64,000 nucleotides of DNA from positions 4,836,001-4,900,000 of the forward strand of contig JASJZC010000002.1 in assembly GCA_037178855.1 (NCBI GenBank). Direction: 5' to 3'. The number at the start of each line of letters is the position of its first letter. The first letter of the stretch is position 1. Below the pieces are notes generated by a model. That model did no database searches and had not been told where the DNA came from. It worked only from the letters and a program-made list of their open reading frames with translations. The stretch is from Oscheius sp. JU75. Its lineage: Eukaryota; Nematoda; Chromadorea; Rhabditida; Rhabditidae. Of the stretch, positions 14,201 through 27,600 are shown piece after piece. Made by a program: the position numbers and the translations under genes.

Positions 14201-14451
14201 GTGAACTGGGTCCGCCATCCGCGAATGGAAACTAAATGTTTTTTTTAGAATCAAAAAAACTGTTTACTTTTGTATTTCTGTCCGGGAATGAATCCGGCTG
14301 TTCCGTTGTCGCCTCCAGCAGTGGCGGCATCAATCTCCACTACATACCCATTATTCCCAGGTCGTTTGTCTCCTTTGGCTTCATAGGGACGTCGAGTACA
14401 AGGAGACTGACAAAGTGCCAAGAATGGCAGAAGGAGAAAATAGAGAATCAT
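11204..14451 (-). CDS. SPON1: F-spondin: Reeler, Spondin_N, TSP1 repeats and a Kunitz domain
   Basis: Secreted matrix protein for axon guidance and neuronal positioning. The start gives a signal peptide (MILYFLLLPFLALCQS). Next come the Reeler domain (14.4-13.85 kb), Spondin_N (CCACDTAKYTLEFTGLW, then WYPEVQGKTSSSF and DAGTDSGPTY, to 13141), three TSP1 repeats in the exon from 12624 (WEPWSLCSATCG, WESWSECSVTCG, WSEWSPCSASC), a Kunitz domain split by introns near 11.8 kb, and two more TSP1 repeats (WTPWGACSASCG; WTRWSPCS in the last exon 11391-11204). The Kunitz domain is known in invertebrate F-spondins and absent in vertebrates. Residues after its second Cys are Gly-Gly, so a trypsin-type basic P1 is missing. 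The stop TGA overlaps an AATAAA. An unusual 344-nt intron (12797-13140) hosts an opposite-strand ORF. Confidence 0.95.
12846..13049 (+). CDS. Putative small single-pass membrane protein nested in an F-spondin intron
   Basis: A 67-codon frame lies antisense inside the 344-nt F-spondin intron. It begins 11 bases after a good acceptor (AACTTTCAG). Residues about 10-38 form one long hydrophobic segment (GIGIVLLVIIALLCAGLFC and on), followed by a basic stop-transfer stretch (WRFFRGR), so the C-terminus should be cytoplasmic. A plus AATAAA at 13115-13120 lies about 65 bases after the stop. Read unspliced it ends at 13049; a GT...AG pair at 13000-13022 would keep phase and extend the frame to 13093, but 23 nt would be shorter than any other intron here. 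No family recognised. The signals on the plus strand make it more than a chance frame, yet expression is unproven. Confidence 0.5.
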   Translation: MTVAKGSILVAPGIGIVLLVIIALLCAGLFCLLFYIYWRFFRGRADDTQVKGIIIFHNQMKGIQRIM

Positions 14452-14659
14452 GGGGATGGCATCCAGGGGTCAGACGAAGGGCCAGCTGAGGGCAAAGAGG
14501 TCTGGCCAAAGAGGAGCAACTGCTGCCAAGGGCTGGATTAATGACCGTCCGACCTTGTCTTTCGAAGACAGCTGTACATCTAACGCTTTATTTCGCACCC
14601 GTACCAACTCAGAAAAAGACTACAAGCTCGTAAAACTATGACAAGATAATAAATAGATA

Positions 14660-17600
14660 CTACCGGTCAGAGGTCATGAATTTCTGAACGTCAAATTGTT
14701 CTTCGTACTGCGAGTCATCCCAGAGCTCCTCCAACTTCCAAAGATCGCCAGCGTCTCCGGCAGCTGCTGCAGTTTTTACTCGTTTCTTCGCCGGCTCGGC
14801 AACAGTTCCAGCTTTCTCCAGAGACAGGGTTTGCATCAGCTGATCCGTATTCATCTCTTGGAGACGGTTGTCAGCTCCAATCACCACCTAACATAGGTTA
14901 CTACAGTTTAGGAGAAGCGACTGTAGACTTACATCAGCAGTGTCTTGCTTGAACTTTTGCAGACCCATGACTCGTTCCTCGACTGTTCCTTTGGTTATGA
15001 GACGGTACACATTAACCTTTCGGGTCTGACCGAGACGATGAGCTCTGTCCATTGCTTGAACGTCTTTCGAGGGATTAAAGTCGTGGTCGACAAAGATTAC
15101 CATGTCAGCTCCAGTGAGATTCAGACCTACTCCTCCAATCTGAAAAAAAAACAATGATTTCTCGTTCAATCTCGTGAGGAAAGAAAACTTCTTGAAAAGC
15201 TACTCACATTGGTTGTCAGGACGAGAACGTCGATTGAATGATCAGAGTTGAAACGATCTACAATTCCTTGTCTCAAGTGTGGTGGCACACCTCCATGGAG
15301 AACCAAATAGGAGACTGGAGCTCCCAAAGATCCACTGAAACTGTTTAGTACACTGAAATGAACAAACAAACTTTTCCAGAGCGTATGTGATCAGATCAAC
15401 AGATGCCTTCCACTGACAGAAAATCAGTGCTCGATGAGGAATCTCGATCACGGGAACAACGTCAACGACCTCTTCCGTCTCGAGCAGATTGCGCTGTGGG
15501 ATGATTCCACACTCTTCGAGGATGTGTCCGAGAGCCTGGAGCTTTCCCGAGGTTGCTTCTCTGGTAGCTTTGGCCAGAATCTCAGGCGGTGCCTGGATTC
15601 TCTCCAGTACTTCTCTCAGCAAGAATGGGTGATCGACCAGTCTTCGAAGACATTGGAATGTTTGGAGTGGAGTGAGAAGGTTCTCCCCTTCTTGGATCTC
15701 TTTCTTAGTACAGGTTTTTTCCATGACGAACGAGTACAACTCCTGCTGATCCTCGGTCAGATAACACTCGTAGTCTTGAAGCTGTTTCGGTGGAAGATCT
15801 TGCAGAACCTCTGATTTGAGACGTCTCAAGGCGAAAGGAAGAATAACTTGATGAAGCTGCTGAAGAGTCTGCTGTCCTCGCTGGATCTCTTCGGGGGTCG
15901 CCTTCGGGTTGCGACATTTCATCACAAACTTGAGATATTTCTGTCGGAAGTACTTCTCATCTCCAAGGTATCCAGGCATGAGCCAGGCGAAGAGTGCCCA
16001 CAAATCTGCTGGGCTGTTCTGAACAGGAGTTCCAGATAGAATAAGTCGACTATAAGCTCGCAGCTCATTTGCGGCCTTCCAGACCGCAGACTTCGGATTT
16101 CTCATGACGTGACCCTCGTCAAGAACCACGTAGTTCCAAACTTGGCGTCTAAAATGAGACATCAAGGCAACAAACGATATAGACTTACGCGAATCTCCCT
16201 GCCTTCAGATCCTCGTAGGAAACCACGAGAATTTCTCTCTTTCCAAGAGGAAAGCTCTCGACCTTAGCTGCCGGAGTTCTATCTGGGAAGAAGCGACTCC
16301 ATTCCTGGACCCAGTGGTCGACTAGGGTTCGTGGGCAGACTACCAGAGAACAGACTGCTGTCTTGTCTGAACATGGAAGCTTTTTGATGAAGAGTAGAAA
16401 CTACCTTGATCGTGAGACATGGCTATAGCGCAGAGAGTCTGGAGAGTCTTTCCCAGACCCATGTCGTCAGCCAGGATTCCGTTCAGGCCGTAGCGACGCA
16501 GGAAGCGGAGCCACGTAATACCTTCCTAAGGTTTTCGCTTACTAGCATTACAAAAGTGGACGTACAATCTGGTAGTGTCGAAGAGAAATAGAAGAGATGA
16601 GTCCGGTAATTTGTGATTTGTCCACTGGCGGCAAACTCGACGGATTGCTGAGGACCAGAATGAAATCTCGGTTGTTTGTTCGTGCTTCTTCGATTCTGGG
16701 ATCCAGCTCCTCGATGGGTCTGATTGAATCCTCCAGTGACAATAAGGGAACCATTTTCCTAAAGGCTTCTCCAGCACAGTCGCGAATCTGTGGGTCTTTG
16801 TCAGCCAGTCTTGGGAATATCAACGGGGCAAAGAGAGGAACCAGACGGTTTAGATTATTCTGTACGAGCAAGGCAATGGCTTCGACAGCTCCCCTTCTCC
16901 CATTGCCATTGTTCAAATCGGCCAGCATAGTCGTCAACGGCTCATAGAACTGCGAAATTGCTGAGCCTGTCCTCGCACGGACGTATGTAGAAACAGCTTT
17001 GGCTCCGGCGAACCTAAAAGTGCCTTTGAATATCAAACAGATACAAAGCTACCTCCAAGCGGGATTGTCGCTCTGTACCAACTCAAGTATCTTCCTCAAT
17101 GTGAATTCTGTCAGAGGCGGACAGTACCTCTGCCAAAAACAATTCTGTAGTTCAAAAGCAACGATGATTTTCTGAAAGTTTGGAACTAACATGACAAAAA
17201 TTGAATCTACTTCAATGTTTTTGGTCTCTTCTACCTGGATGAGTTGATAGAATTCGGGAACGATGTTGGCATCGATCGTTGTGAGGAAGAGCTAAATGTT
17301 TCATCGTGTTTCAAATATAACAAGAAGTTACATGAAGCATGAGCTCGGCATTTTGACTCGAGAAGTGGTACTTTTGATCTCCCAGTCCGAGAGCATAAAG
17401 ATAGTAGATCTGATCCTGTTTGCCAACCCAGTCCGCGGTTTTCGGAATTCGAAAGTTACACGAGATGAAGGCAGTCAAAGCTCGTTCCAAGATCTTCACG
17501 TGAGGTTTGGGATTCCTCGTATAGGTCATGGCAATCATCATCGGAATGGAGAACTTGTAGACCTCGCAGGACACATTGATGTTCTCTTCCATCTGGAGAC

Positions 17601-20596
17601 AGTCGACCAGTGGTCTGATCATCGGAGTCATCTTTTCCGTGCAGAATTGGAAGGTGAAGAGGGCGGAGCTCATGAAAGAGTAGACTCGGGCTGTATTGGC
17701 TCGAATTTTCAACTTGGCAGCTTCCACAACTCTGATCATCAGCTCGTACTTGCACTGGAGATCGTCTCGATCAATCTGTCGAAGACTGAGATTCATCGCC
17801 AGATCGTAAGCAGCTCTGGCTAGATCTTCAGTCGAGGTATCTTCTTGATTCAGCGGTAATTGATTACGCTCAACACCGACTTTTGTGCAGGCTCGAACAA
17901 ACTCATTACATTCCTGAAACATTTCTTCGTTATGTTGGAAAGAATTTGCTACCTGTGTCAACTGCTCCACGGCCATTTGTACCTCGACAAACTGTCTGGC
18001 TGGCTGGTAGATGAACTCGTAGATGACGGTTTGAATGCTAGCCGGTCTACTGACGACAACATTCTTCCTGAGCTCGTATTCTCGAAGATGAGCAGCCCAA
18101 GCGTTTAGAATAACAGCTGTTCCCAGCAACTCATACATTGAAGTGGTGTTGACGACCTTGTTCATCATCAGAAATTGAATTGAATGAGATCTGGAAAGAG
18201 TTTTGTAAGTGAAAAATTAGCTCTTACATCGACTGATTGTCCAGCATGACCATTTCTGCTTCATTGAAGGCTTGGAGAAGAATAGCTAGCATTTTTCCAG
18301 AAATGAGCTTCCGATTCATGAAAGCCTCGTCCTTTTCACTGTAAGAAATGTATTACTCTTGTGTATCTGACACTCACCTGTCATTAAGAGTGTCCACTTC
18401 TTCACTGCACATGGCTTTTCTGAAGTCCTCTCCCTCATCCTCTTGCTCTTCGTTGGCTTTCTTCTTGGTCATGAACTGAGCCTCGAAACGTCGTCGCTCT
18501 GAAGCCGATTCCAAATTTGACTCGATGACGTCGATCCTCGGGCTCCTGTGTTCCAGCTCTAGACATCTTACCCACTTGTCCAGACTCCTTGCCAGTGGCT
18601 CGCAAGTCTGCAGCTTGACTCTAAAATACGAATTTGAAAAGAAATGTCTCCATTCTCACCTGTACAAGTCAGCAATGTAGACGACATAGTGAACCATGAG
18701 ACTCATGATCCGATCGCTTTCGTCCGACTTTGGAATAAACATGAATATCCTATAGAAGTCCTTGATTATCCGGTAGATGTGCTCCTGTTTCAGATCGAAG
18801 TCCGTCTCTTGAACTTCAGTTCCATCCCTTTTCTGATCCTCAATCTCAACATAACGTCTTTTGATTGATTCGTGGACAAGATTGGCGATTTGCCCTGCTC
18901 GAGACTGGTACAATGGATCCAGAAGTGAGGTTATGAGAACAGTTTGATCGCTAAAGGATTGGTGTGAGAATGTCTTTTTACGTTCCTACCTGGTCAGTCT
19001 GGCCTTCTGATTAGAGTCCAACCATTGTCCTGTGATCCGCAGCAGATCCATGATCAGATTCTCGTTGTCAGAGTTTTCCTGAATCTCTTTGTGAAAGACG
19101 AAGAACAGAGAACTTACGATAAGATTGTCTTTTCCGTAGAGTTCCCAGACGTTCTTCATAATATCTTCAACAAGATTTTCTCTTCGGTCAAGAGATTTGT
19201 TTTGAACTATCGAGCCGAGAGCGTAGACGGCTGAGGAAACTACCTGAACACTTCGACAATTCTCTCAGAAAAAGAGAACTACCTCGTCGACTCCTCCCGT
19301 CGAATGTTCTATCAGGGTCGTTGACACAAGATTGAACAGTCCTTCAATTTCTGAGAAGTTACGTGCAATGGAGAAAAAGTACTTCAAGACAAGAAGAGCA
19401 CTTTGTTGACAGGGCCACTAAACTTTTTTTTTTCGATTGATGAGGTGCGAACTCTTACATGTTGATCGAAGACGAGCAAAGATTCCACGTGTTTCAGGAT
19501 CAGAGCTTTCCTACAGGACCCTGTCATATATCGGAGAGTATTTGAGATCACCTGGGCACAGGTTTCACGAACCGGCACAACAGAACTTCTGCCTGAAGTG
19601 GTTTCGTAGGGGAGAAAGGGATAGGCTTACCAGAGGCATAATCGGCGAAGCGGTCAAGAACAAGAACTTCAAATAGTTCAAGAAGAGACTTGTCCAGAAG
19701 TTTTGGCGGAATTCTCAAATAAAATGTTATAAATTTAGTGCTGAATACTCACAGAACAGTGTGAGAGGCGCAGATCTGGTTGAGAGCCAAGGCCATTCCA
19801 TGTCGACAGTTCCAGTCGGAGTTTTTTAGCTGGGACAGGAGTCTATGTGCCCATATAAGACATTTTAACGGTTGCTTACCTCAACACAAGGTAGAGAACC
19901 GCTCGCCGTTCTGGTAACTGCTCGGAATCACTAGTATCTTCTGTAGGAATAAAGTAATCCTTCTCTAGCTCAACCTTCGGCTTCTTCTCTCCATTGGATC
20001 TGGGAAACTCTTCGATTTTCTCCAGCTTGACATCTTTCTCCGAGAGGAAGTTTTGCTGAACAGATGACAAAGAATAGGAAGGGAAATGAACACTTACAAC
20101 TGAGATGCCGGTGATTCGGATGTTGTCCAGCTCCAGAAACTTGTTCAGTTCTTCCCTCCTCTCCTCCTCGGTGTACTCTTTGTTGTCTATTTGGATGTTG
20201 TCGGTCCTAAGATCTCCCAGTAGTAAAACCCAAAACCCAATCGAACTCACGAGGTCAACTGTTCATTCTGTGTGAAAACATTCAGGACGTTGAAGTTGAC
20301 CAAATCTTCGGATATTGACTCTTCTTTTAGCTCGGCTACTCCCGTCTTTTCTACAGATTCTAGCATATACGAAAGAGCTTCAGCTGCAGCTCTTCGTGCA
20401 TCCCAATTGCTCGAAGTCAGGTGTTTGAAAAGCACCTAGAAATTACTTTTATCCTCTGTTTAACCCAAATACTCACATCTACAGCAGTCTGATCACATAT
20501 GGAAAACTTGCCGAAGGCTCTGGCAGCCTCGGTACGAACTACGGAATTTTTGGCATCTAGAAAAGCACCGACTTGGTTTACCCGACTCTCAGTCAT
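14660..20596 (-). CDS. BTAF1: BTAF1/Mot1, TBP-associated Swi2/Snf2 ATPase
   Basis: Mot1/BTAF1 uses ATP to strip TBP from DNA and redistribute it among promoters. The N-terminus (ATG 20596, TTTTCAG 11 bases upstream) starts a HEAT-repeat array: [20 protein letters not shown] matches the BTAF1 N-terminal repeat, and helical repeats run to about 16.6 kb. The ATPase follows with [15 protein letters not shown] (about 16.45 kb), the characteristic DEGH box ([14 protein letters not shown], about 16.1 kb), SGTPVQN, then [11 protein letters not shown] and [16 protein letters not shown] (about 15.05 kb). The C-terminus [15 protein letters not shown]...F fits the BTAF1 tail. About 28 exons with roughly 40-nt introns give near 1,600 residues, slightly shorter than human (1,849). 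F-spondin follows 208 bp downstream on the same strand. Confidence 0.95.
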
Positions 20597-20936
20597 CGAG
20601 AAATTACCTGAAAAGAGGGGTTTTTAGAATAACATAGTTCAAATCAAAATTATAATACAGCCCGTTCCTCTGAAAATATTAATAGGACGGGCAAAAAGCA
20701 GTACGCAAAATGAACTCACTGTGCTTTTGAACGCACCAGCGTCTAGGAGCACTAACTATGACTGTCCGTGGAAGGGAAAGCTATTCCAATTTACAAAACA
20801 TCGATATTTCTCAAAAAGAAACCTAGTCCCGTGGATATTATGCTTCTTTTACGTTAACAGAGCTTAGCTTGTTTGTCGGAGATTACTAATAAGAAGTCCA
20901 GAACTTTCTGATAATCACAAAGAAACAAGTAACACT
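20597..20936. other. Short spacer between PARG and BTAF1
   Basis: Both neighbours read leftwards, PARG upstream. The 340 bp hold the PARG 3' end and an acceptor just before the BTAF1 ATG. No gene seen. Confidence 0.6.
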
Positions 20937-22597
20937 TTATTTTTGATCAATCAAAACATCGAGCTGGCTGTCAATGTATGTGAAAAGATCCGTATCCTTA
21001 TCGGTTTCGGAGAACTCTTTAAAACTCAACACCATTCGAAGAAGTCGTTCTGGAAAAGGGAATGTATAAGGGTTAGACCTTTAACGAACCGATTGAAACT
21101 CCGTTTCCTGTCAGCTTGAGATGAAGATTTCGTAGACGGTTGCTCAGATCAACGTCGTCGAAAGTGAAATAGACCATTTTAGTTCTGCGATGTGCCGAGG
21201 CAGCGATCAGCTGTATCAAACTTTTCATCTGCTTGTTTCCTCTGTAAACTCCGCAGCCCCAGTTTCCGGTGGCAATCGGTCTGTTCAGATCGTCGTGATG
21301 AGCAAAAGCACAGTAGGCCTTGACGAGTTCACGGTAGATGGGTCTCTCTTCGAACTGATACTCGGGTTTCTGACCGAACTTCATCGCGTTGATGGCCATA
21401 ACCTCGCTGAGACATCTCTTGAATTTGTCTCTTTCGCTAACTCTTGGGAAGTCCCGTCTTGCGAACTTGAAATCGTCACCGTAGCCTGTGTAGTCGTTGA
21501 ACCTCCAACTGCCGATGATCGAAATGGCTGTTCGATCGTCCATTCTTTCGCAAATGAGCATAGAGACGAGCAGTTCTGGAGAGAGAACGAAGCGAATCTC
21601 TTCCTGAATTTGTGTTGTCTTTGAAAACTTCCCAGCTACCTGAACACAGCCTGCATTGAGAACTCCACCGCCGATGTACTGATTCGCAAAGTCAATCTCT
21701 ATCATCTTGTCCTCAGTATCTTCGATCCGCCCCTTCTCATGAACTTCGAGATCACATAGTTTCCAGTCCATCGTCAAGAATTGATCTTCGACATGCTCTT
21801 CCAAATGATGCTGACGAATAGTGATGAGTCCATCCGGCACTGGAAACATTTTTAATAGAGACTCATTGATAGGAACCAACTGTTTTGAAGAACGGCATCG
21901 AAATAGTGAAAAAGACATTTGATCTTCTCTATCTTGCATCTCCGCCCAATGATATACATCCTTTCAAAGTTGAAGTAAGTCTTGCGCCATCTCAAATCGA
22001 AGGGATGTTCAGGGAATGTACAGAAGAAGGCGTTGGCCAAGAGACAAGCTGCCTGTTCCTGACTCATGGTAACTGAGCCAGCAGTTCCGTGGAGAAGACG
22101 AGGAATCGGCTGAGATCTTTTGTCAGACAAGCAATAAGGCTTGCAGTACCTTTTTAAAAAGATCAGTTAGTCTGAGAGCGAGTTTCACCATTCCTGGAAT
22201 AACATTCTCCAAGTAGTGAGCCTGAAGTTTATCACTCAGATGATTCTTGTTGAAGAGATCATGTAGGTAATGAAAACGGAGATCATGTGTTCGATACGAG
22301 TCGATGATGTTCTGAAAGTATATATTGCCCCATGTGTATCTACCTACAACGCACCGTAACATCCTCGATACAGCTCTGAGGAACCAAAAGACTGGTCAAT
22401 TTACGATCTACTCCTTGTGGAGCACATGTGGAAAACGGCAAGCGGACATTCCTCGTATCATTCCAGCTTAAAGTGGCGTCAACACAGTCACCGCATAAAG
22501 GTGTTGGGAGGCTTCCCTTGGAGAGAGAGGAAAGATCGATAAGCAAGTGATCGTTGCGATCAAGATTGTCGAGATCCGGGAGAAGAGTGACCGTCAT
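20937..22597 (-). CDS. PARG: Poly(ADP-ribose) glycohydrolase, short catalytic form
   Basis: Hydrolyses poly(ADP-ribose) chains after DNA damage. The start chosen is ATG 22597, one base after an acceptor GCTCTTCAG. The N-terminal half has the PARG-specific helical region (MSQEQAACLLANAFFCTFP, FNFERMY). The macrodomain holds the PARG signature GGG-x7-QEE, here GGGVLNAGCVQ|EEIRF with an intron between Q and E near 21.63 kb. It continues with GSWRFNDYTGYG and the conserved TGNWGCGVYRGNKQMK. The last exon ends ...IDSQLDVLIDQK with TAA 20939-20937 inside an AATAAA. At about 490 residues it lacks the long regulatory N-terminus of vertebrate PARG. Some coding-looking sequence at 22600-22860 might be a 5' extension or retroelement remains. 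Confidence 0.93.
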
Positions 22598-22864
22598 TCT
22601 GAAGAGCAGTGAATAGTTCCTGTTCTTACGAGAAGTCCGTATATGAGATACTTTGGAGACGCCATGTTGCACAACAGTGCGTAATCTGCCAGAAAAGCCG
22701 GGGCACATGTGGTCATATTGTCGTTTTCTTGTAAGAACGAATCAAACGGGAGATTGATGCTAATCGGTGGTAAATGTAGCTGTTTAGGCGTTTCGGGAGG
22801 AGTTTTCTCAGTTGAAAGAATATTTTGAGCGACCAACTTAGAGAATCGTTGATTGGAGGAGTTG

Positions 22865-24661
22865 GGACAAGTCGCTTCTTCAAATCAAAATCGATAGAAA
22901 TACCTAGATCGCGGAAACTATTAGTTCCCAGGACAATTTCCATAAGGTTTCCGTTTGGGGCCTTCTTTACCAAATAGAAGTGAACCCAGGCGACCCGAAT
23001 GCGAGGCGACGTCAGAGGTGCATATCAGCGGCATTTCGTTGTCACTTGCGTCTATAATTTTCGAGGACAAATTTGGGGAATATTTGTAACTTTATAAATC
23101 TAATAGTGCCTTGCACGCCGTTTCCAGGACTGTAACGTCAAAGAGTGGCTTGCTGCCGAAAAGGAACGGATCATTTGGCGTTGAGATACTTTTTGTGCGT
23201 GAAATTACGTGATGAGCGAAATGGAAACTACGTTTTTGTGCGAAAGTCGAAATTTTACCAGTCATCTGGGGCTGAACTTCCTCTTCAAAACCTCTCATAG
23301 CTCTAGCATTGTTTGGCGGACCACGAGGGGCGTACTGAGTAGGTTTCTGCCCCTGTTGGGCTGGATAGCCGTTGGTTTGCCTATGAGGGTTCGAGTTTCT
23401 TCGAGGGCTTTTGTGGCTTTTGTTTCTCGAATCAACAAAGTTTTGTCTAGAATTGTTTTTGGGCTTTGAGTCATGACGAGTGAGTTGTTTCTCTCGATTC
23501 CGGTTGAGATTTCTTACTGCTTTGAAGCTTCTCTGCAAGTTTAAAGCTAACGTAATTATGTGGGAGAGCCATTTCACGATTATTAGAATCTACGATGCAT
23601 TTCGTCAACGATTCCGTCAAGATTACTTTCTGTTATCTCTACGGGATGTGAGTTGTATATTTTTAATGCCTTCTCTCTTAGGAGTTTCACAAAGAATGTA
23701 TTACGTAGTGATTCCGAAAGGTTTACCCCATCATACTTATTTTGGAACAGCTCTAAATGTGCGAAGAAACTATACAAATGAGTTTCTCCAGTTCGGGCAT
23801 GATATTAGCGCACATTAAGATTTCGAAGGAATTTTTCTCTCTGCTTCGCCTGTCGGGAACATAAGCAAACTGACTCGTAGGGGTCGATCGTACCTCTATC
23901 GGTCGCTCTGCCCTGGCTGGTCCCTTCTCCGACGGATTCTGGCTGCTTGGGCTGTCTCGTCTGGCGTCCTGAAGAAGATTTCTTAATCTTCCCCAACCAG
24001 GTCTACCAGTAGGCAAGTTTCCCTCGGCGGCGCCTCGGATCGGTGTCGCAAGAGAGGATTCTTCTTCCTCTCTCGTCAGCTGCCCCTGTAAACCCGCTAT
24101 TTCACTTTGCATCTTAGTGTTTCTTTCTAATAACTCGGCAATTTTTGTATTCAAATCATCTCGTGAAACTGAAAGAGTGTGACAAGCATCAGGAAGCTGT
24201 GTGATTGTGTCGGTGACTACATCTATTAATTGTGATCTGTAATCTACTTGGAATAACTTTCGCAATTCTCCTAGGAGGAATTCCTGTTTGTCTATCTCTC
24301 CTACTGCTAATGATAGCAACTCTGCACTCAAAACATCTTCGTCGTGAAGGATTTGGTAAACTGAGAGTGGAACAGTCACATGTTTCATTGCCTCAAGTTT
24401 TTCTTTCATTAGAGCAACAAAAAGCGTGTAATTTTTCATCATGTTTCCTCTTTCCGTACCTACTCGGTTTGGTGTCAGCTTATATACGTAAACTAGCCAT
24501 TTCTTGAGCTGATCGATACTATCTTGTGAAATTTCACCCAAATTGAACGGGCTGACCTTGTTTTCCTTTATAGCCTGATCGTTTTCATCCTCATCCATCT
24601 CCATGTCTTGATCAGTCGTGTTTGAGGTATTTTTGACATCGGCCCAATTGTAGTCGTCCAT
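22865..24661 (-). mobile_element. Decayed LTR-retroelement fragment: gag capsid plus aspartic-protease remnant
   Basis: A 302-codon frame from 24661 has an acidic N-terminus, a coiled-coil (about residues 170-200) and a Gly/Pro/Arg-rich stretch. A capsid-like segment follows at 23777-23583 (LELFQNKYDG, LREKALKIYNSHP), typical of Ty3/gypsy or BEL gag. Then comes a basic Asn/Arg/Pro-rich tail (23.2-23.5 kb), and a retropepsin-like end: a core near 23100-23150 where the expected active-site triplet is replaced by a stop, and LGTNSFRDLGISIDFD near 22.9 kb. In-frame stops and frame changes show it is dead. No reverse transcriptase, integrase or LTR was seen, and PARG starts right after it. Which superfamily it belongs to is not settled. 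Confidence 0.7.
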
Positions 24662-27600
24662 CTTTCACCTTGATAACCTGAAAATTCACGGTGTAAATTC
24701 GGTTTATGGCTTATAGGAGAAGAAATGAGTTCAAAGAACGGTGTTTTATAGGAAATTCCTCGCTCTGGGACGGGATTTTCCGTGAAGATTTTAGGAAATA
24801 TACGTACGTTGGGCGGTGGCTCAACGACGCGTAAACCGGCAGCACCTCCTCTCCAAAAAGAGGCTGTGCTCGGCTTATATTGTGTGATGGCCGTTTCGTA
24901 GCCTAGAGGTTCTCGATCAGCTGTTTAGGCTCGATTGAGGAGTATCACTAGAAAAAGTAAATCTCTTTCTTCAATCAAAGTTTATTCAGTCTTGGGACTT
25001 CAGAGATCCAACAAACAGAAGAATAATAATAAAAACTCCTGACTCTAGCACGAGCGAGAAGACCAGAACAACGAAAAAACCAAACAATGGCGTTCCGCGC
25101 GTAAAACATATAGTTACGGTCTGGTGGGCCTTTGAAAAGTGAAATCTGGCGGGAGGGATGAAAACAGTTGTAGTTGTTTTTAAGTAGGATAACGAGAATA
25201 AAATGTCATAAAAATACAGGCTATGTGACAGTGATAATAAAAGAAGTCCTCTTTGTTTTCTGAATATTGCAACAAGCAATAAAACATACATGAGAGTAAT
25301 AAAAGTTTTCTCTTGGAATAAAATACTACCAGTCGGCTATGCTGCCTGGTCGGCGGTTTTGTTGAGCTCCGAGTCGTCCATTGCTAAGAAACTCACCAAG
25401 GAGCAAAAAGCAATAACTTTCTTTTTACAATTAAAGCAGTCAAAACAGTAGCTCTAACTCAAACAAGTTTCTTCTTGCATTAGCTTGACTTGTCTTGACA
25501 GAAACGTCCACAAACATTGTCAAATGTTATCCCAGATTAGAGTTGACTTGTGTCGCAGACGGAAGCCTCATGCAAATTGTAGAGGTAGAATTTCGAAGGT
25601 AAACAAATTAACGTTTTTGCCTCCTTTGAAAACCGTTAGAACTCAACCCCCAGACTCTCTTTCAAACTTGGCCCTTGTGTCTCCCAGTCCCGTTTCTCTT
25701 CCCTTGTATGGTCATCCCGCCGTACAATGTTTCATTATGAGTCAGGCCGTGTATTCAGCTGTCCTCTGCCGCCTACAGTTGCCCAAACTATTCCCGCGCT
25801 TTATGTTTCCCTCCCTCTGCCTCTTTTCGAAACGTTGCGCAAGATTGCACAGGACATAAACAAGTGAGAGAGAGAGAGAGAGAGGTGTTCGTTTCAATCT
25901 CTCAAACGCAATTCAGTTGCTATGGAAATCATCTCAGGAGACACGGCCGGACACCTCCCAAAGTGTTCTCAGTCCCGTAGTTTCTCTCTCTCCCTCACCA
26001 GTCGACTGGCCACAGCTGACTTATCGGTCCCGGCGATTCGAATACCATCTGATCCGATGAGAGAATTCGAAGGTCATCTGTGTTACTGTGGAAAAAGTGA
26101 CACGACCTGTGTCCCCGATTAATTAGCCACACAAAAAAACTGCTGAGAGGATACGCGATGGAGAGAAACTCGATCCAAGAACTTTTTACAGACTCACGGA
26201 CATTTTCTTTGTTCCCACCATCTTCATTGACCTTCGGACAATTTCTAACGCGGGAAGCTTTCGCGCAGCCAGCTGTTCCCCAGCTGTTCTTCTTGTCCTC
26301 TCTTCCACAAGGTCAAATTGACTCACAGCGCTCAGTTGAAAAGAGTAGGAGAGAGAGAGACAGTGTTACTCAGAGAGTTCTTGGCGCCAGGCCGTGCCAG
26401 CCACGACCTTTCCAGCTGTTTGCTTGTTTGTTTTTCGAATCGAGTTTCAAAGAGAGTGACCGCGTCTTGTCCTTTCCTTCCCCTTTTCTGGAAATGATTC
26501 GAGGCAATCAAGGACTAGTTCTTGTGTTCTTTTTCTTCTATTACAAGAGCGAGGGATGATCTTTTGTCTTCACAGTACCATAATTATTGTGATCTCTATA
26601 TCAGACTCTTATCAGCTCCTTTGAGCCTACAACTGGTCATTTGGTCCTTCGACCCTAGATACTCTATCTGTTCCTCGGTCTACCAAAAGAGAACACTGTT
26701 TGCACCTGTGCTTGTTCTCAATCTGTTGACACCGAATTCAAATGTAGATTCAGAGATGAGCGTCGACTAATCCTGTTTGTGATACCGTCACCATATAAGC
26801 ATCGACCTCCGCTCCCTCGTCTCTCTCTTTTTGCAATTGGTTCTTGCACTTTTGCCATCGATCCAAATGCACTTTTGCGCGGGTTTTTTCAAGCTGTCTG
26901 CCAGCAAGACTCACACAAAAAAGAATGAGAGAGAGAGAGAGAGACTGGCGGCCGTTCAAATAGACCCGGGCGTCCTTTTAGGTTCAAGGAAAGACCGCCG
27001 AGGAGAGAGATTTGGAGGGAAGAGAACTCAGTGATTATTCAGTTATAGATTGTCTCTCACCCCCCATTCATAACCAGTTCTCATTAGGCATTCGTGCTAT
27101 CCCGAACACACACTCTTTCCAAGCGGGCTGCTAGATTACCCCCAATTCAAACACTTCTGTCTTTTTACAGCAGTCTAGACAGTTTTTTCGCGGGTCTAGA
27201 CCGTTCCATCTTCTCCTCGCAACACTGAACGAAAACCATCAGGTGACCTCGGAAAAAAGAGAGACTCTCTTCCTATCCCTTGTCATTAATTTCTCTCTGC
27301 ACAGCCGGTGGTGGGGGCCGTATAGACGTTCGTTATGTGATATCACATCTGGATCAGGATCTGGGTGTAAAGAGACACTCGGATACGCTGATTGACCCGA
27401 AAGACAATGATCGATAGCCGATTTGTGGTCAGCGGCAGCTTGCAACCGGCCCATCTCGCTCTCTGCAGAAGTGCATGCAAACAGTTCTTGACCAGTCGGG
27501 GTGGTTTCCCTGAGGCGGAAGCTGGGTGACCGGAGGAAAGGTTTTCAAAAGTGACAGAGGACAACAAAGATTAGAGTAGGACCCAGACATCTTATCTTTT

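Noticed and set aside
22713-22973. Minus-strand frame taken at first as the PARG N-terminus
   Set aside because: Its sequence (LGTN...GISIDFD) is retropepsin-like and belongs to the retroelement remnant.
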